A DNA stretch of 64,000 nt, taken from Sphingomonas arenae (GTDB taxonomy: Bacteria > Pseudomonadota > Alphaproteobacteria > Sphingomonadales > Sphingomonadaceae). Positions 53,134-64,000 of this stretch are shown piece by piece. The translations under genes were made by a program, and so were the position numbers. Numbering within the stretch: position 1 is the first letter of the stretch; every line of letters starts with the position of its first letter. The stretch is from contig NZ_JAFFJU010000002.1 of the NCBI RefSeq assembly GCF_016924655.1, positions 806,001 through 870,000 on the forward strand, written 5' to 3'. The notes beneath the pieces were generated by a model, which saw only the letters and a program-made list of their open reading frames with translations, did not search any database and had not been told where the DNA came from.

Positions 53134-53161
53134 TTGCCTAGATTGCCGAGCACCACTAGAT
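53134..53161 (+). promoter_or_regulatory. Candidate promoter of tRNA-Pro
   Basis: TTGCCT (53134-53139) and CTAGAT (53156-53161) with a 16-bp spacer; the tRNA 5' end is 13 bp further. It overlaps the region where the divergent DUF2459 gene may start. Confidence 0.5.
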
Positions 53162-53174
53162 GCACGCCCTCGGT

Positions 53175-53251
53175 CGGAGCGTAGCGCAGCCTGGTAGCGC
53201 ATCACACTGGGGGTGTGGGGGTCGCTGGTTCGAATCCAGTCGCTCCGACCA
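53175..53251 (+). tRNA. tRNA-Pro (anticodon GGG)
   Basis: 77 nt: acceptor CGGAGCG/CGCTCCG, D-arm GCGCAGCCTGGTAGCGC, anticodon loop CTGGGGG giving GGG, T-arm GCTGGTTCGAATCCAGT, discriminator A and encoded CCA. Confidence 0.95.
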
Positions 53252-53280
53252 GCTTTCTTCAGGCACGAGATTCACGAACC

Positions 53281-53628
53281 ATGTCCAGCCTTTACCTGAC
53301 CACGGCCGCGGCGGCCGGAGCCGCGCAAGCGCCGGGGGGCGCTACGGCATTCTTCGTGCAGATCTTCCCGCTGCTGCTGATCTTCATCATCTTCTACTTC
53401 CTGCTGATCCGCCCGCAGTCGCGCCGGATGAAGCAGCACCGTGAGATGCTGGGCGCCCTCAAGAAGGGCGACGAGGTGATCACCGGTGGCGGCCTTCGCG
53501 CCCGCGTCACCCGCATCATCGACGACAATGACGTCGAGGTGGAGATCGCCCAGGGCATCAAGGTCCGCGCCGTGAAGAGCACCATCACGCAGGTGATCAC
53601 GCCGCAGTCGAAGCCGGCCAACGACTGA
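53281..53628 (+). CDS. yajC: Preprotein translocase subunit YajC
   Basis: 115 residues. A short, Ala/Gly-rich leader is followed by one membrane helix (VQIFPLLLIFIIFYFLLI) and the conserved IRPQSRRMKQHREMLGALKKGDEVITGGGLRARV segment of YajC (outlined). It associates with SecDF and YidC at the inner membrane. An upstream in-frame ATG falls inside tRNA-Pro and was rejected. The stop overlaps the secD start as TGATG, so the two are translationally coupled. Confidence 0.93.
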   Translation: MSSLYLTTAAAAGAAQAPGGATAFFVQIFPLLLIFIIFYFLLIRPQSRRMKQHREMLGALKKGDEVITGGGLRARVTRIIDDNDVEVEIAQGIKVRAVKSTITQVITPQSKPAND

Positions 53629-55223
53629 TGCTCGACTTCCCGCGCTGGAAAGTCTGGGCGATCACGCTCACCATCGTGGTGGGCATCCTGCTCGCCATCC
53701 CGAGCCTGTTTCCCAAGCACCAGGTCGCGCAATGGCCTTCGTGGGTTCCGCGCTCGCAGATCAGCCTTGGGCTCGACCTCGCCGGCGGCAGCCACCTGCT
53801 GTTTGAAGCCGACCTCGCCGACGCGGAGCGGCAGCGGCTCACCGCCATGGAAGAAAACGTCCAGACGGAGCTTCGCCGTTCGCCGCGGATCGCGGTCGGT
53901 GACGTGTCCACCAGCGGCGGGCGCATCTCCTTCATGGTGCGTGATCCGGCGCAGCTGGATGACGCGGTAGAGCGGCTGCGCGCGATCACCAGACCGGTCG
54001 GCTCCTTCAGCGCCGAACGCGACTGGAACGTCAGCGTGGTCGACTCGACCCGGGTGGTCATGACCCAGACCGAGGCCGGCGCGACCGAAGCGCTGAAGCA
54101 GGCGATGACCGTTGCCCGCGACGTTGTCCGCCGGCGCATCGATCCGGGCGGAACCAAGGAAGTCACCGTCCTGGGCCAGGGTGATCGCCGAATCCTGGTG
54201 CAGGTCCCGGGGGTCGAGGATCCGGAGGCGCTCGTACGCCTCGTGGGTCAAACCGCCCGTCTCGAGTTCAAGCTGGTCGATCTCAGCGCGGATCCGACCC
54301 TGGTTGCGCAGGGCCGTGCTCCGGCCGGAAGCCAGGTCCTGCCCATGGCCGACGGCAGCGGCGCGATCGCGGTGCAGCGCCGCGTGATGGTTTCCGGCGA
54401 CCAGCTGGTCGACGCCACCCAGGCGTTCGACCCGCAGTCGGGCGCCCCCGTCGTTACCATCAAGTTCAACTCCGCTGGCGCCCGCCGCTTCGGCCGGGTG
54501 ACGCAGGAAAATGTCGGCAAGCCCTTTGCCATCATCCTGGACAACAAGGTCCTGTCGGCACCGAACATCAACGAACCGATCCTCGGTGGCACCGCGCAGA
54601 TCAGCGGCAATTTCACCGTCGAGAGCGCCAACGAGCTCGCCAGGGCCCTGGCTTCGGGCAAGCTGCCGGTGAAGCTGAACGTCGTCGAGGAGCGCACCGT
54701 CGGCCCCGACCTCGGCCGCGACTCGATCGAGGCGGGCGCCATCGCGTCGGTCATCGCCATCCTGGCCGTCATGACCTTCATGCTGATCACCTACGGCCGG
54801 TTCGGCGTCTATGCGAACATGGCGCTGGTCGTTAACGCGCTGCTGATCCTCGGCATCATGGCCATCTTCAACGCCACGCTCACACTCCCCGGAATTGCGG
54901 GTTTCGTGCTGACCATCGGCGCCGCGGTCGACGCCAACGTGCTCATCAACGAACGCATCCGCGAGGAGCAGCGACGGGGGCGCAAGATCCTCGACGCCAT
55001 CGAGACCGGCTACAAGGAGGCGAGCACCGCCATCTTCGACGCCAACATCACCAACGTCATCGCGGCGGTGCTGATGTTCTACTTCGGCTCGGGCCCGATC
55101 CGCGGCTTCGCCGTGGTGCTGCTGATCGGCATCGTGACGTCCGTGTTCACGGCCGTGAACTTCACCCGCATGCTGGTGGCGCTCTGGATCAAGCGCAAGC
55201 GCCCGCGCGTCCTCCACATCTGA
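53628..55223 (+). CDS. secD: Protein translocase subunit SecD
   Basis: 531 residues with the SecD layout: TM1 (about 7-26), a long periplasmic domain with the P1 base motif ISLGLDLAGGSHLLFE (D1), the head part and the P1-like end GGTAQISGNFTVESANELA, then five helices from about 355, including NALLILGIMAIFNATLTLPGIAGFVLTIGAAVDANVLINERIRE (the proton-path D4 region, outlined). With SecF it uses the proton gradient to pull exported proteins across. yajC-secD-secF is the usual order. Confidence 0.96.
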   Translation: MLDFPRWKVWAITLTIVVGILLAIPSLFPKHQVAQWPSWVPRSQISLGLDLAGGSHLLFEADLADAERQRLTAMEENVQTELRRSPRIAVGDVSTSGGRISFMVRDPAQLDDAVERLRAITRPVGSFSAERDWNVSVVDSTRVVMTQTEAGATEALKQAMTVARDVVRRRIDPGGTKEVTVLGQGDRRILVQVPGVEDPEALVRLVGQTARLEFKLVDLSADPTLVAQGRAPAGSQVLPMADGSGAIAVQRRVMVSGDQLVDATQAFDPQSGAPVVTIKFNSAGARRFGRVTQENVGKPFAIILDNKVLSAPNINEPILGGTAQISGNFTVESANELARALASGKLPVKLNVVEERTVGPDLGRDSIEAGAIASVIAILAVMTFMLITYGRFGVYANMALVVNALLILGIMAIFNATLTLPGIAGFVLTIGAAVDANVLINERIREEQRRGRKILDAIETGYKEASTAIFDANITNVIAAVLMFYFGSGPIRGFAVVLLIGIVTSVFTAVNFTRMLVALWIKRKRPRVLHI

Positions 55224-55237
55224 GGCGATAAAGCTCC

Positions 55238-56191
55238 ATGAAGCTGCTCAAGCTCGTTCCCGACAACACCAACATCGACTTCATGCGCGTGCGCAACATC
55301 GCGCTCGTGCTGTCGATCCTGGTGACGATCGCCTCGCTCGTGATGGTCGGGGTCCGCGGCCTCAACCTCGGCGTGGATTTCGTCGGCGGCCAGATGGTCC
55401 GCGCCACCTTCGCCCAGCCGCTCGACGTCGAACAGCTGCGCTCCAATGTCGACCAGCTCCAGCTCGGCGAATCGAGCATCCAGGAATTCGGCGGCCCCCG
55501 CTCCTACCAGATCCGCCTGCCCAAGCCGGACGGGGGCGAAGCGGCCGCCAACGCCGCCGCGGTCAAGGTCCGGCAGATGCTCGGCCAGCAATATCCGGGC
55601 AGCCGCGTCGATTCGGTCGAGACCGTCTCGGGCAAGGTGTCGGAGGAACTCGCCACCGACGGCCTCCTCGCCATCAGCCTGGCCATGCTCGGCATCGCCA
55701 TCTACATCTGGATCCGCTTCGAATGGCAGTTCGGCGTCGGCGCCCTCGTCACCCTGTTCCACGACGTGTCGATGATCCTGGGCTTCTTCGCGCTGACCCA
55801 GTTGCAGGTCGACCTCAACATCGTCGCGGCCTTCCTCGCGGTGGTCGGTTACTCGCTCAACGATACCGTGGTCATTTACGACCGGATTCGTGAAAACCTG
55901 CGCAAATATCGCAAGATGGCGATCATCCCGCTGCTCAATTTGTCACTCAACGAGACTCTGTCCCGCACGATCGTGACCTCCGGCTCGATCATGCTGGCGC
56001 TCGCCATGCTGCTGTTCTTCGGCCCGGACGTGATCTTCGGCCTGACGCTCGCCATCCTGCTCGGCACGTTCATCGGCACTTATTCGTCCATCTACATCTC
56101 GGCCCCGATCCTGGTCTGGCTCGGCATGAAGCCCGACAGCTTCCTGCGCTCCGACGAGCCGGTCCCGGGCGTTGAGAAGGCTCCAGCCTGA
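55238..56191 (+). CDS. secF: Protein translocase subunit SecF
   Basis: 317 residues, shorter than SecD as usual. KLVPDNTNIDFMRVRNIALVLSILV begins the first helix; GLNLGVDFVGGQMVRATF is the periplasmic D1 motif (DFxGG). The later helices hold FLAVVGYSLNDTVVIYDRIRENLRKYRKMAI (D4) and the SLNETLSRTIVTSGSIM segment. It lies 14 bp after secD with a weak site and forms the SecDF complex. The gap of 86 bp to bamD may hold a promoter, but none is obvious. Confidence 0.96.
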   Translation: MKLLKLVPDNTNIDFMRVRNIALVLSILVTIASLVMVGVRGLNLGVDFVGGQMVRATFAQPLDVEQLRSNVDQLQLGESSIQEFGGPRSYQIRLPKPDGGEAAANAAAVKVRQMLGQQYPGSRVDSVETVSGKVSEELATDGLLAISLAMLGIAIYIWIRFEWQFGVGALVTLFHDVSMILGFFALTQLQVDLNIVAAFLAVVGYSLNDTVVIYDRIRENLRKYRKMAIIPLLNLSLNETLSRTIVTSGSIMLALAMLLFFGPDVIFGLTLAILLGTFIGTYSSIYISAPILVWLGMKPDSFLRSDEPVPGVEKAPA

Positions 56192-56277
56192 CGCCCGCGA
56201 AAGACAGCCGGCATTCATCTGCCTCGCCTATCCAAGCCGCTTGGCTCCCCCCTATGGCAACGCTAGAAGGCCGTCCC

Positions 56278-57069
56278 ATGTCATCGCTTCCCCGCATCGC
56301 CTGCGCGATCGCTGCCTGCATCATCCTGGCCACGACGGCGGGCTGCTCCCGCAACCGGTCGAACACGGATGTCGGCTATGTCGCGCGCGACGTCAGCACG
56401 CTCTACCTGCTGGCGAAGGAGCGCCTCGACGACCAGCGCTACGAAGATGCCGCCAAGCTGTTCGACGAGGTGGAGCGGCAGCATCCCTATTCCGTCTGGG
56501 CCCGCCGCGCGCAGCTGATGAGCGCGTTCAGCTACTACATGGCCAAAAAGTATCCGGAGACGGTCAGCTCGGCCCAGCGCTTCCTGACCGTGCACCCCGG
56601 CAACAAGGACGCGCCCTACGCCAACTATCTGATCGCCATGAGCTATTACAACCAGATCGCGGACGTCACCCGCGACCAAAAGCTCACGAGCCAGGCGTCC
56701 GATTCGTTCAACGAGCTCATCCGCCGCTATCCCGAAAGCGGCTATGCCGCGGACGCGCGGTTGAAGCTCGATCTCATCAACGACCATCTCGCCGGCAAGG
56801 AGATGGAGGTGGGCCGTTTCTACCAGCGCTCCGGCAACTGGCTCGCCAGCGTCACCCGCTTCCGCGCCGTGGTCGACAAGTATCAGACCACCAGCCACAC
56901 GCCCGAAGCGCTGATGCGCCTGACGGAAAGCTACCTCGCGCTCGGCGTTCCCGACGAGGCTCGCAAGTCCGCCGCCGTGCTCGGCCGCAACTATCCAGGC
57001 ACGGACTGGTACAAGCGCGCCTTCGCGCTGATCCAGCGGCACGCGCCGCAGACCGCCCAGCAGAGCTGA
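56278..57069 (+). CDS. bamD: Outer-membrane assembly lipoprotein BamD
   Basis: 263 residues. Lipoprotein signal MSSLPRIACAIAACIILATTAGC with the lipidated Cys23; a slightly longer start at 56254 is less likely. The body is five TPR-like repeats: LYLLAKERLDDQRYEDAAKLFDEVERQHPYSVWARRAQLMSAFSYY (outline), LTVHPGNKDAPYANYLIAMSYYNQI and QTTSHTPEALMRLTESYLALGVPDEA. BamD bridges BamA to the other lipoproteins and helps select outer-membrane proteins. recN follows after 19 bp, the common alphaproteobacterial order. Confidence 0.94.
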   Translation: MSSLPRIACAIAACIILATTAGCSRNRSNTDVGYVARDVSTLYLLAKERLDDQRYEDAAKLFDEVERQHPYSVWARRAQLMSAFSYYMAKKYPETVSSAQRFLTVHPGNKDAPYANYLIAMSYYNQIADVTRDQKLTSQASDSFNELIRRYPESGYAADARLKLDLINDHLAGKEMEVGRFYQRSGNWLASVTRFRAVVDKYQTTSHTPEALMRLTESYLALGVPDEARKSAAVLGRNYPGTDWYKRAFALIQRHAPQTAQQS

Positions 57070-57088
57070 GGAGCGCCGACGCCGCGCG

Positions 57089-58737
57089 ATGCTGAGGCAG
57101 CTCGTCATCCGCGACGTGGTGCTGATCGACCGGCTGACCCTTGATTTCGGCGAAGGGCTCGGCGTCCTCACGGGTGAAACCGGCGCGGGCAAGTCGATCC
57201 TGCTCGACGCCTTAGGCTTAGCGCTGGGAGCACGGGCCGACAGCGGCCTGGTGCGGTCGGGCCAGGACGGCGCGTCCGTATCCGCCGAGTTCGACCTTCC
57301 CGCCGCGCATCCGGCGGTCGCCCTGCTGGACGAGAACGGCATCGACGTTGAGCCGGGCGAGCCGCTGATCCTGCGCCGTCAGGTCAAGGCCGACGGCGGC
57401 AGCCGCGCCTTCCTCGGCGGCTCCGCCGCTCCCGCCTCCACCTTGCGAGACGTGGGCGGCACACTGGTCGAGATCCATGGCCAGCACGACGACCGCGGAC
57501 TGCTGAACCCAAAGGGTCACCGTGCCCTGCTCGACGCCTTCGGGAAGATCGACACGCGTGGCATCGCGGCTGCGTGGAGCGAGGTGACGCGGCTCACGGC
57601 CGAGCTCGAGCAGGCTCGCGCCATCGCCGCCGAAGCGGAACGCGACCGCGACTATCTTACTCATGCGGCCGAGGAGATTGCCAAGCTGGCGCCGGAGCCC
57701 GGCGAGGAAACCAGCCTCGCCGAGCAGCGCGCCGCCATGCAGGCTGGCGCCAAGGCCGGTGAATCGCTGCAAGGACTTGACGAACTGCTCGGTGGCTCGG
57801 ACGGAGCGCTCGCGCAGCTCCGGCTGGCGGCGCGCCGCATCGAACGCGGCGTAGCCGACCACCCACTGCTCGCCGAGGCGCTCGCCGCACTCGACCGGGC
57901 CGTGATCGAAGCCGCCGAGGCCGAGGACAAGATCGAGCGCGCGGCGGACGCCCTGGCATTCGATCCCTCCCGGCTCGAGCTGGTCGAAAGCCGTCTGTTC
58001 GACATCCGGGCCCTCGCCCGCAAGCACCGCGTCGAGCCCGATGCGTTGGCCGCGCTCGGACAGGAGATGCAGGCAAAACTCGCCCTCATCGAGGCGGGCG
58101 GCGAGCGGATCGCTGAGCTCGAACGGTTTCTCGAACAGTCACGGGCTGCTTACGACGAAGCGGCGCAGATCCTGTCCGACCAGCGCCGCGCCGCCGCTTT
58201 GCGCCTGGACAAGGCCGTCGCCACCGAACTCGCGCCACTGAAGCTCGAAGCCGCCACCTTCCGCACTGTGGTCGCCCCGGGACTGTCGGGCCCCTCCGGC
58301 ACCGACCGAGTCGAGTTCGAGGTTTCGACGAATCCCGGCGCACCTTTTGGCGCTCTCACGAAGATCGCCTCTGGCGGTGAGCTGTCCCGCTTCATCCTGG
58401 CGCTGAAGGTCGCGCTGGCTGAGGCCGGCGGCGCATCCACCATGATCTTCGACGAGATCGACCGCGGTGTCGGGGGCGCCGTCGCCAGCGCCATCGGAGA
58501 GCGACTGTCGCGCCTGTCGCAGCGCTCGCAATTGCTGGTCGTCACCCACTCGCCGCAGGTAGCGGCGCGCGCTCAGCATCATTATCGCATCGAGAAGAGC
58601 CACGGCCCCGATGGCACCCGCACCACGGTGCGCAAGCTGGACGCGGCTGAACGGCGAGAGGAAATCGCCCGCATGCTGTCCGGCGCTGCCGTCACCGACG
58701 AGGCCCGGGCGCAGGCGGCACGTTTGTTGGAGGCAGC

Positions 58738-58741
<4 letters not shown>
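57089..58741 (+). CDS. recN: DNA repair protein RecN
   Basis: 550 residues, an SMC-like ATPase. Walker A is GETGAGKSILLDALGLALG near residue 30, VEIHGQHDD is the Q-loop region, a central coiled coil spans about 160-375 (many Ala/Glu/Arg heptads, including ELEQARAIAAEAERDRDYLTHAAEEI in outline), then signature SGGELSRFILALK and Walker B TMIFDEIDRGVGG with the D-loop and LVVTHSPQVAA (H-loop). It gathers DNA ends during recombination repair. The stop overlaps the next gene's start by 4 bp (ATGA). SOS control was not seen. Confidence 0.96.
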
Positions 58742-61492
<2,751 letters not shown>

Positions 61493-61555
61493 GGCTTGTA
61501 AGCGACCCCTCGCGGATGCAACGCTATGGCCCGATCAGTCTTGCGAGGGCCTTTC

Positions 61556-63661
61556 ATGAAGCGCGTTACGTTCCTCCTTGCCGCGGGCATTTCGTCCGCC
61601 GCCCTGGCCCAGTCCGCGCCGGTGCCGCCCGTCGCCGAACAGCGACCCCACACCGTCAAAGGCCCGGTGGAGCGCGACGACCCTTACTACTGGCTGCGCG
61701 ACGACACGCGGAAGGACCCTAAGGTTCTCGCCTACCTCAATGCCGAAAACGCCTATGCCGACGCCGTGCTGACGCCACTCGCCTCGTTCAAGCAGAAGCT
61801 ATTCGCCGAGTTCACCAGCCGCATCAAACAAGACGACGCCAGCGTGCCGGTCCGCGATCGCGGCTACTGGTACTACAGCCGATTCGAGACCGGTGCCGAC
61901 TACCCGATCATCGCCCGCCGCAAGGGCAGCATGGACGCGCCCGAGGAAGTCCTGCTCAACCAGCCCGAAATGGCGAAAGGCCACGGCTTCTTCTCCGTCA
62001 GCGATTACCAGGTCAGCCAGGACAATCGCCTGCTCGCCTACGCCGAGGACACGGTGGGGCGGCGCCAGTACAACCTGAAGGTCAAGGACATCGCCTCCGG
62101 CCGCGTGCTGGCCGACGAGGTGAAGAACGTCGAGCCGAACCTCGTCTGGGCGGACGACAACAAGACCATCTTCTACATCGAGAAGGACCCGGTCACCCTG
62201 CTGAGCAAGCGCGTCAAGGCGCATGTCCTCGGCACTCCGGCGTCGGCCGATCGCCTCATCTACGAGGAGAAGGACAACAGCTTCTACATGGGGCTGATGC
62301 GCACGCGCGACGACAAGTTCGTCTGCATCATCCTCCAGAGCACCGTCAGCAACGAGCAGCGCTGCACCTCCGCCGCGACTCCGGGCGAGTTCGTCGTCCT
62401 GTCCCCCCGCGAGCGCGACCATCTGTATGGCGCGGACCACGTTGGCGACCGCTGGGTCGTCCGAACGAATTGGCAGGCACCCAACTACCGGTTGATGACG
62501 GTGGAGGACTCCGCCGTTGCTCGAGGCCGCTCCGCCTGGCGAGACCTCGTTCCACACGATCCCAAGGCTTTCATCGAGGACTTCGCGGCGTTCGACGGCT
62601 TCCTGGCCATTGAGGAACGGAGCGATGCCAACAAGCGGCTGAGGCTGGTGCCGACCGGCGGCAAGGGCAGCTTCGTCACCTCTGACGAGCCGGCCTACAG
62701 CATGACCCTCGCCACCAACCCGGAGGTCGATGCGACCAAGCTGCGCTACACTTACGACAGCCTGACGACGCCCCAACGAACTTACGAGGTGGACGTCGCC
62801 AGCGGGAAGCGCACCCTGCTAAAGCAGACCCCCGCGCCCGGCTACGATCCCTCGCAATATGTCACCGAGCGCGTGTGGGCGAGCGCGCGTGACGGGACGA
62901 AGGTGCCCGTCAGCCTGGCGTACAGGAAGGGCTTCACGCGCGACGGCACTGCCGCCATGCTGCAGTACGCCTATGGCAGCTACGGCAGCTCGACTGATCC
63001 ACGCTGGTCCACCACGACCACCAGCCTGCTCGACCGCGGCATGGTCTATGCCATTGCCCACATCCGAGGCGGTCAGGAGCTGGGCCGCGCCTGGTACGAC
63101 CAGGGCAAGCTCCTGAACAAGAAGAACACCTTCACTGACTTCATCGACGTGACCCGCTTTCTCACGGGCCAGGGCTACGCCGCCAAGGACCGCGTCGCGG
63201 CGATGGGCGGCAGCGCCGGCGGCCTATTGATGGGTGCGGTCACCAACATGGCACCGCAGGATTATCGCGTGATCGTCAGCCAGGTCCCGTTCGTCGACGT
63301 GGTTACCACCATGCTCGACCCCACCATCCCGCTGACCACCAACGAGTGGGACGAGTGGGGCAATCCCGTGAACCGCGAATATTACGACTACATGCTGAGC
63401 TACTCACCCTACGATCAGCTGAGCCGGCAGGCTTATCCGGCCATGTTCGTGGGCACCGGCCTGTGGGACAGCCAGGTGCAATATTTCGAGCCTTCGAAGT
63501 ATGTCGCGCGCCTCCGGACGGTGAACACCGGGACCCACCCGGTTATTTTCCGCACCAACATGGATGCGGGGCACGGCGGCAAGTCGGGACGCTTCCGCCG
63601 CTACGAGGAGACCGCGGAATACTACGCCTTCATGCTCGACCAGCTCGGCGTGAGGCAGTGA
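61556..63661 (+). CDS. Exported S9 prolyl-oligopeptidase-family peptidase
   Basis: 701 residues. A signal peptide (MKRVTFLLAAGISSAALAQ) precedes the S9A domain, with a start 30 bp downstream of the longest frame chosen for this leader. The N-terminal part (DDPYYWLRDDTRKDPKVLAYLNAENAY) and the seven-bladed propeller to about 450 are those of oligopeptidase B (protease II). The catalytic triad is Ser553 in GGSAGGLL, Asp638 in WDSQVQYFEP and His673 in DAGHGGKSGR. It would cleave short peptides after basic residues in the periplasm. Single-gene unit convergent with the next gene. Confidence 0.92.
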   Translation: MKRVTFLLAAGISSAALAQSAPVPPVAEQRPHTVKGPVERDDPYYWLRDDTRKDPKVLAYLNAENAYADAVLTPLASFKQKLFAEFTSRIKQDDASVPVRDRGYWYYSRFETGADYPIIARRKGSMDAPEEVLLNQPEMAKGHGFFSVSDYQVSQDNRLLAYAEDTVGRRQYNLKVKDIASGRVLADEVKNVEPNLVWADDNKTIFYIEKDPVTLLSKRVKAHVLGTPASADRLIYEEKDNSFYMGLMRTRDDKFVCIILQSTVSNEQRCTSAATPGEFVVLSPRERDHLYGADHVGDRWVVRTNWQAPNYRLMTVEDSAVARGRSAWRDLVPHDPKAFIEDFAAFDGFLAIEERSDANKRLRLVPTGGKGSFVTSDEPAYSMTLATNPEVDATKLRYTYDSLTTPQRTYEVDVASGKRTLLKQTPAPGYDPSQYVTERVWASARDGTKVPVSLAYRKGFTRDGTAAMLQYAYGSYGSSTDPRWSTTTTSLLDRGMVYAIAHIRGGQELGRAWYDQGKLLNKKNTFTDFIDVTRFLTGQGYAAKDRVAAMGGSAGGLLMGAVTNMAPQDYRVIVSQVPFVDVVTTMLDPTIPLTTNEWDEWGNPVNREYYDYMLSYSPYDQLSRQAYPAMFVGTGLWDSQVQYFEPSKYVARLRTVNTGTHPVIFRTNMDAGHGGKSGRFRRYEETAEYYAFMLDQLGVRQ

Positions 63662-63668
63662 GGCGGGA

Positions 63669-63911
63669 CTAAAGACGGAAGCCCAGGCCGAGCAGCAGGT
63701 CGGCGGCGATCACGAACAGCAGGACGAACAGGCCCGCGTTGATCGCCACCAAAGTCCAGAACCGCGCGTCCCCCGCCTCAGCGCGGTTCAGGCGGGTGCG
63801 ATAAAGGGGGATCTCGCCGCTGCGAAGTGCAAGCGCAATGCGACGTAGCAGCAATAGTGCGAGCACGACGCACACCGCACCGACGAATAATTCTTCCGCA
63901 CGCCCGGTCAT
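63669..63911 (-). CDS. Small two-helix membrane protein, 80 aa
   Basis: Starts MTGRAEELFVGAVCVVLALLLLRRIALALRSG (helix 1 at about 9-28, outline) and ends with a second helix (FWTLVAINAGLFVLLFVIAADLLLGLGF). Between them is a charged loop (RTRLNRAEAGD). A TTG one codon upstream is not needed, because the ATG overlaps the upstream stop codon as TGATG. It is translationally coupled to the epimerase-like gene. No family is recognised. The convergent peptidase ends 8 bp away. Confidence 0.72.
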   Translation of the reverse strand: MTGRAEELFVGAVCVVLALLLLRRIALALRSGEIPLYRTRLNRAEAGDARFWTLVAINAGLFVLLFVIAADLLLGLGFRL

Positions 63912-64000
63912 CAATGCGCCTGCTTCGGCGACTCCATGATCTCGGTCAGCACCCCGCCCATGTCCTTGGGGTGGAGGAAGAAGATCGGCGTTCCGTGTGC
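63911..64000 (-). CDS. Methylmalonyl-CoA epimerase-like (VOC) protein, 3' end only
   Basis: Only the last 29 codons are in the window: AHGTPIFFLHPKDMGGVLTEIMESPKQAH then stop. The GTPxxFLHPKDxxGVLxE pattern is the C-terminal metal-binding strand of methylmalonyl-CoA epimerases, a vicinal-oxygen-chelate fold enzyme in propionyl-CoA conversion. The Glu in LTE is the metal ligand. The start is beyond the window. The next gene overlaps its stop. Confidence 0.8.
   Translation of the reverse strand, partial: AHGTPIFFLHPKDMGGVLTEIMESPKQAH

Overview
The window is about 64 kb of high-GC chromosome from an alphaproteobacterium, almost certainly a sphingomonad (Sphingomonadales). The best markers are a serine palmitoyltransferase of about 419 residues preceded by its own acyl carrier protein (39025-40531), a large TonB-dependent receptor, LuxR-like regulators of sphingomonad type, Ku plus LigD, and many copies of a 26-bp palindrome-prone repeat ending CTGTCGAAGSG that is common in this group. 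No rRNA, CRISPR array or complete IS element was seen.

Layout: 1-4161 carries the end of an M20 amidohydrolase, an OPT peptide transporter, queF and sseA in one direction. 4252-10683 holds a DUF4402 exported protein, a TonB-dependent receptor, and on the other strand a BTAD regulator fused through one membrane helix to a beta-propeller. tRNA-Gly and a Ku-LigD end-joining pair follow (10817-14550), then tRNA-Tyr and small regulators and membrane proteins. 16732-23927 is a complete phosphate regulon, phoR-pstSCAB-phoU-phoB, with a three-part PHO box ahead of pstS. 23897-30974 is mixed housekeeping: GST, a single-domain response regulator, a SleB-type hydrolase, a cupin, TypA, MarR and an HTH-less LuxR-type sensor.

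30995-38372 is a divergent CoA-thioester cluster (FadJ-like protein, two SDRs, three acyl-CoA dehydrogenases), followed by a thioesterase and the sphingolipid pair acp-spt. 40524-43708 has an exported S1 protease divergent from a CHASE3 hybrid histidine kinase. 43719-46929 contains gene-transfer-agent or prophage-like parts: terS-terL on one strand and a GH108 endolysin plus 3TM holin on the other, without any head or tail genes beside them. 48612-51684 has hslV and hslU separated by an unusual, apparently circularly permuted D-amino-acid-oxidase-like protein.

51712-52400 is a dense repeat cluster around a small GIY-YIG nuclease gene. That gene is framed by near-perfect inverted copies of the repeat, and one copy supplies its last seven codons and stop. 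This is the most unusual structure in the window. The rest (53175-63661) is core genome: tRNA-Pro, yajC-secD-secF, bamD, recN, a dienelactone-hydrolase-like gene, ligA and an exported S9 oligopeptidase. The window ends in a small membrane protein and the 3' end of a methylmalonyl-CoA epimerase-like gene.

All functional calls come from reading motifs and known family architecture; no database search was run.
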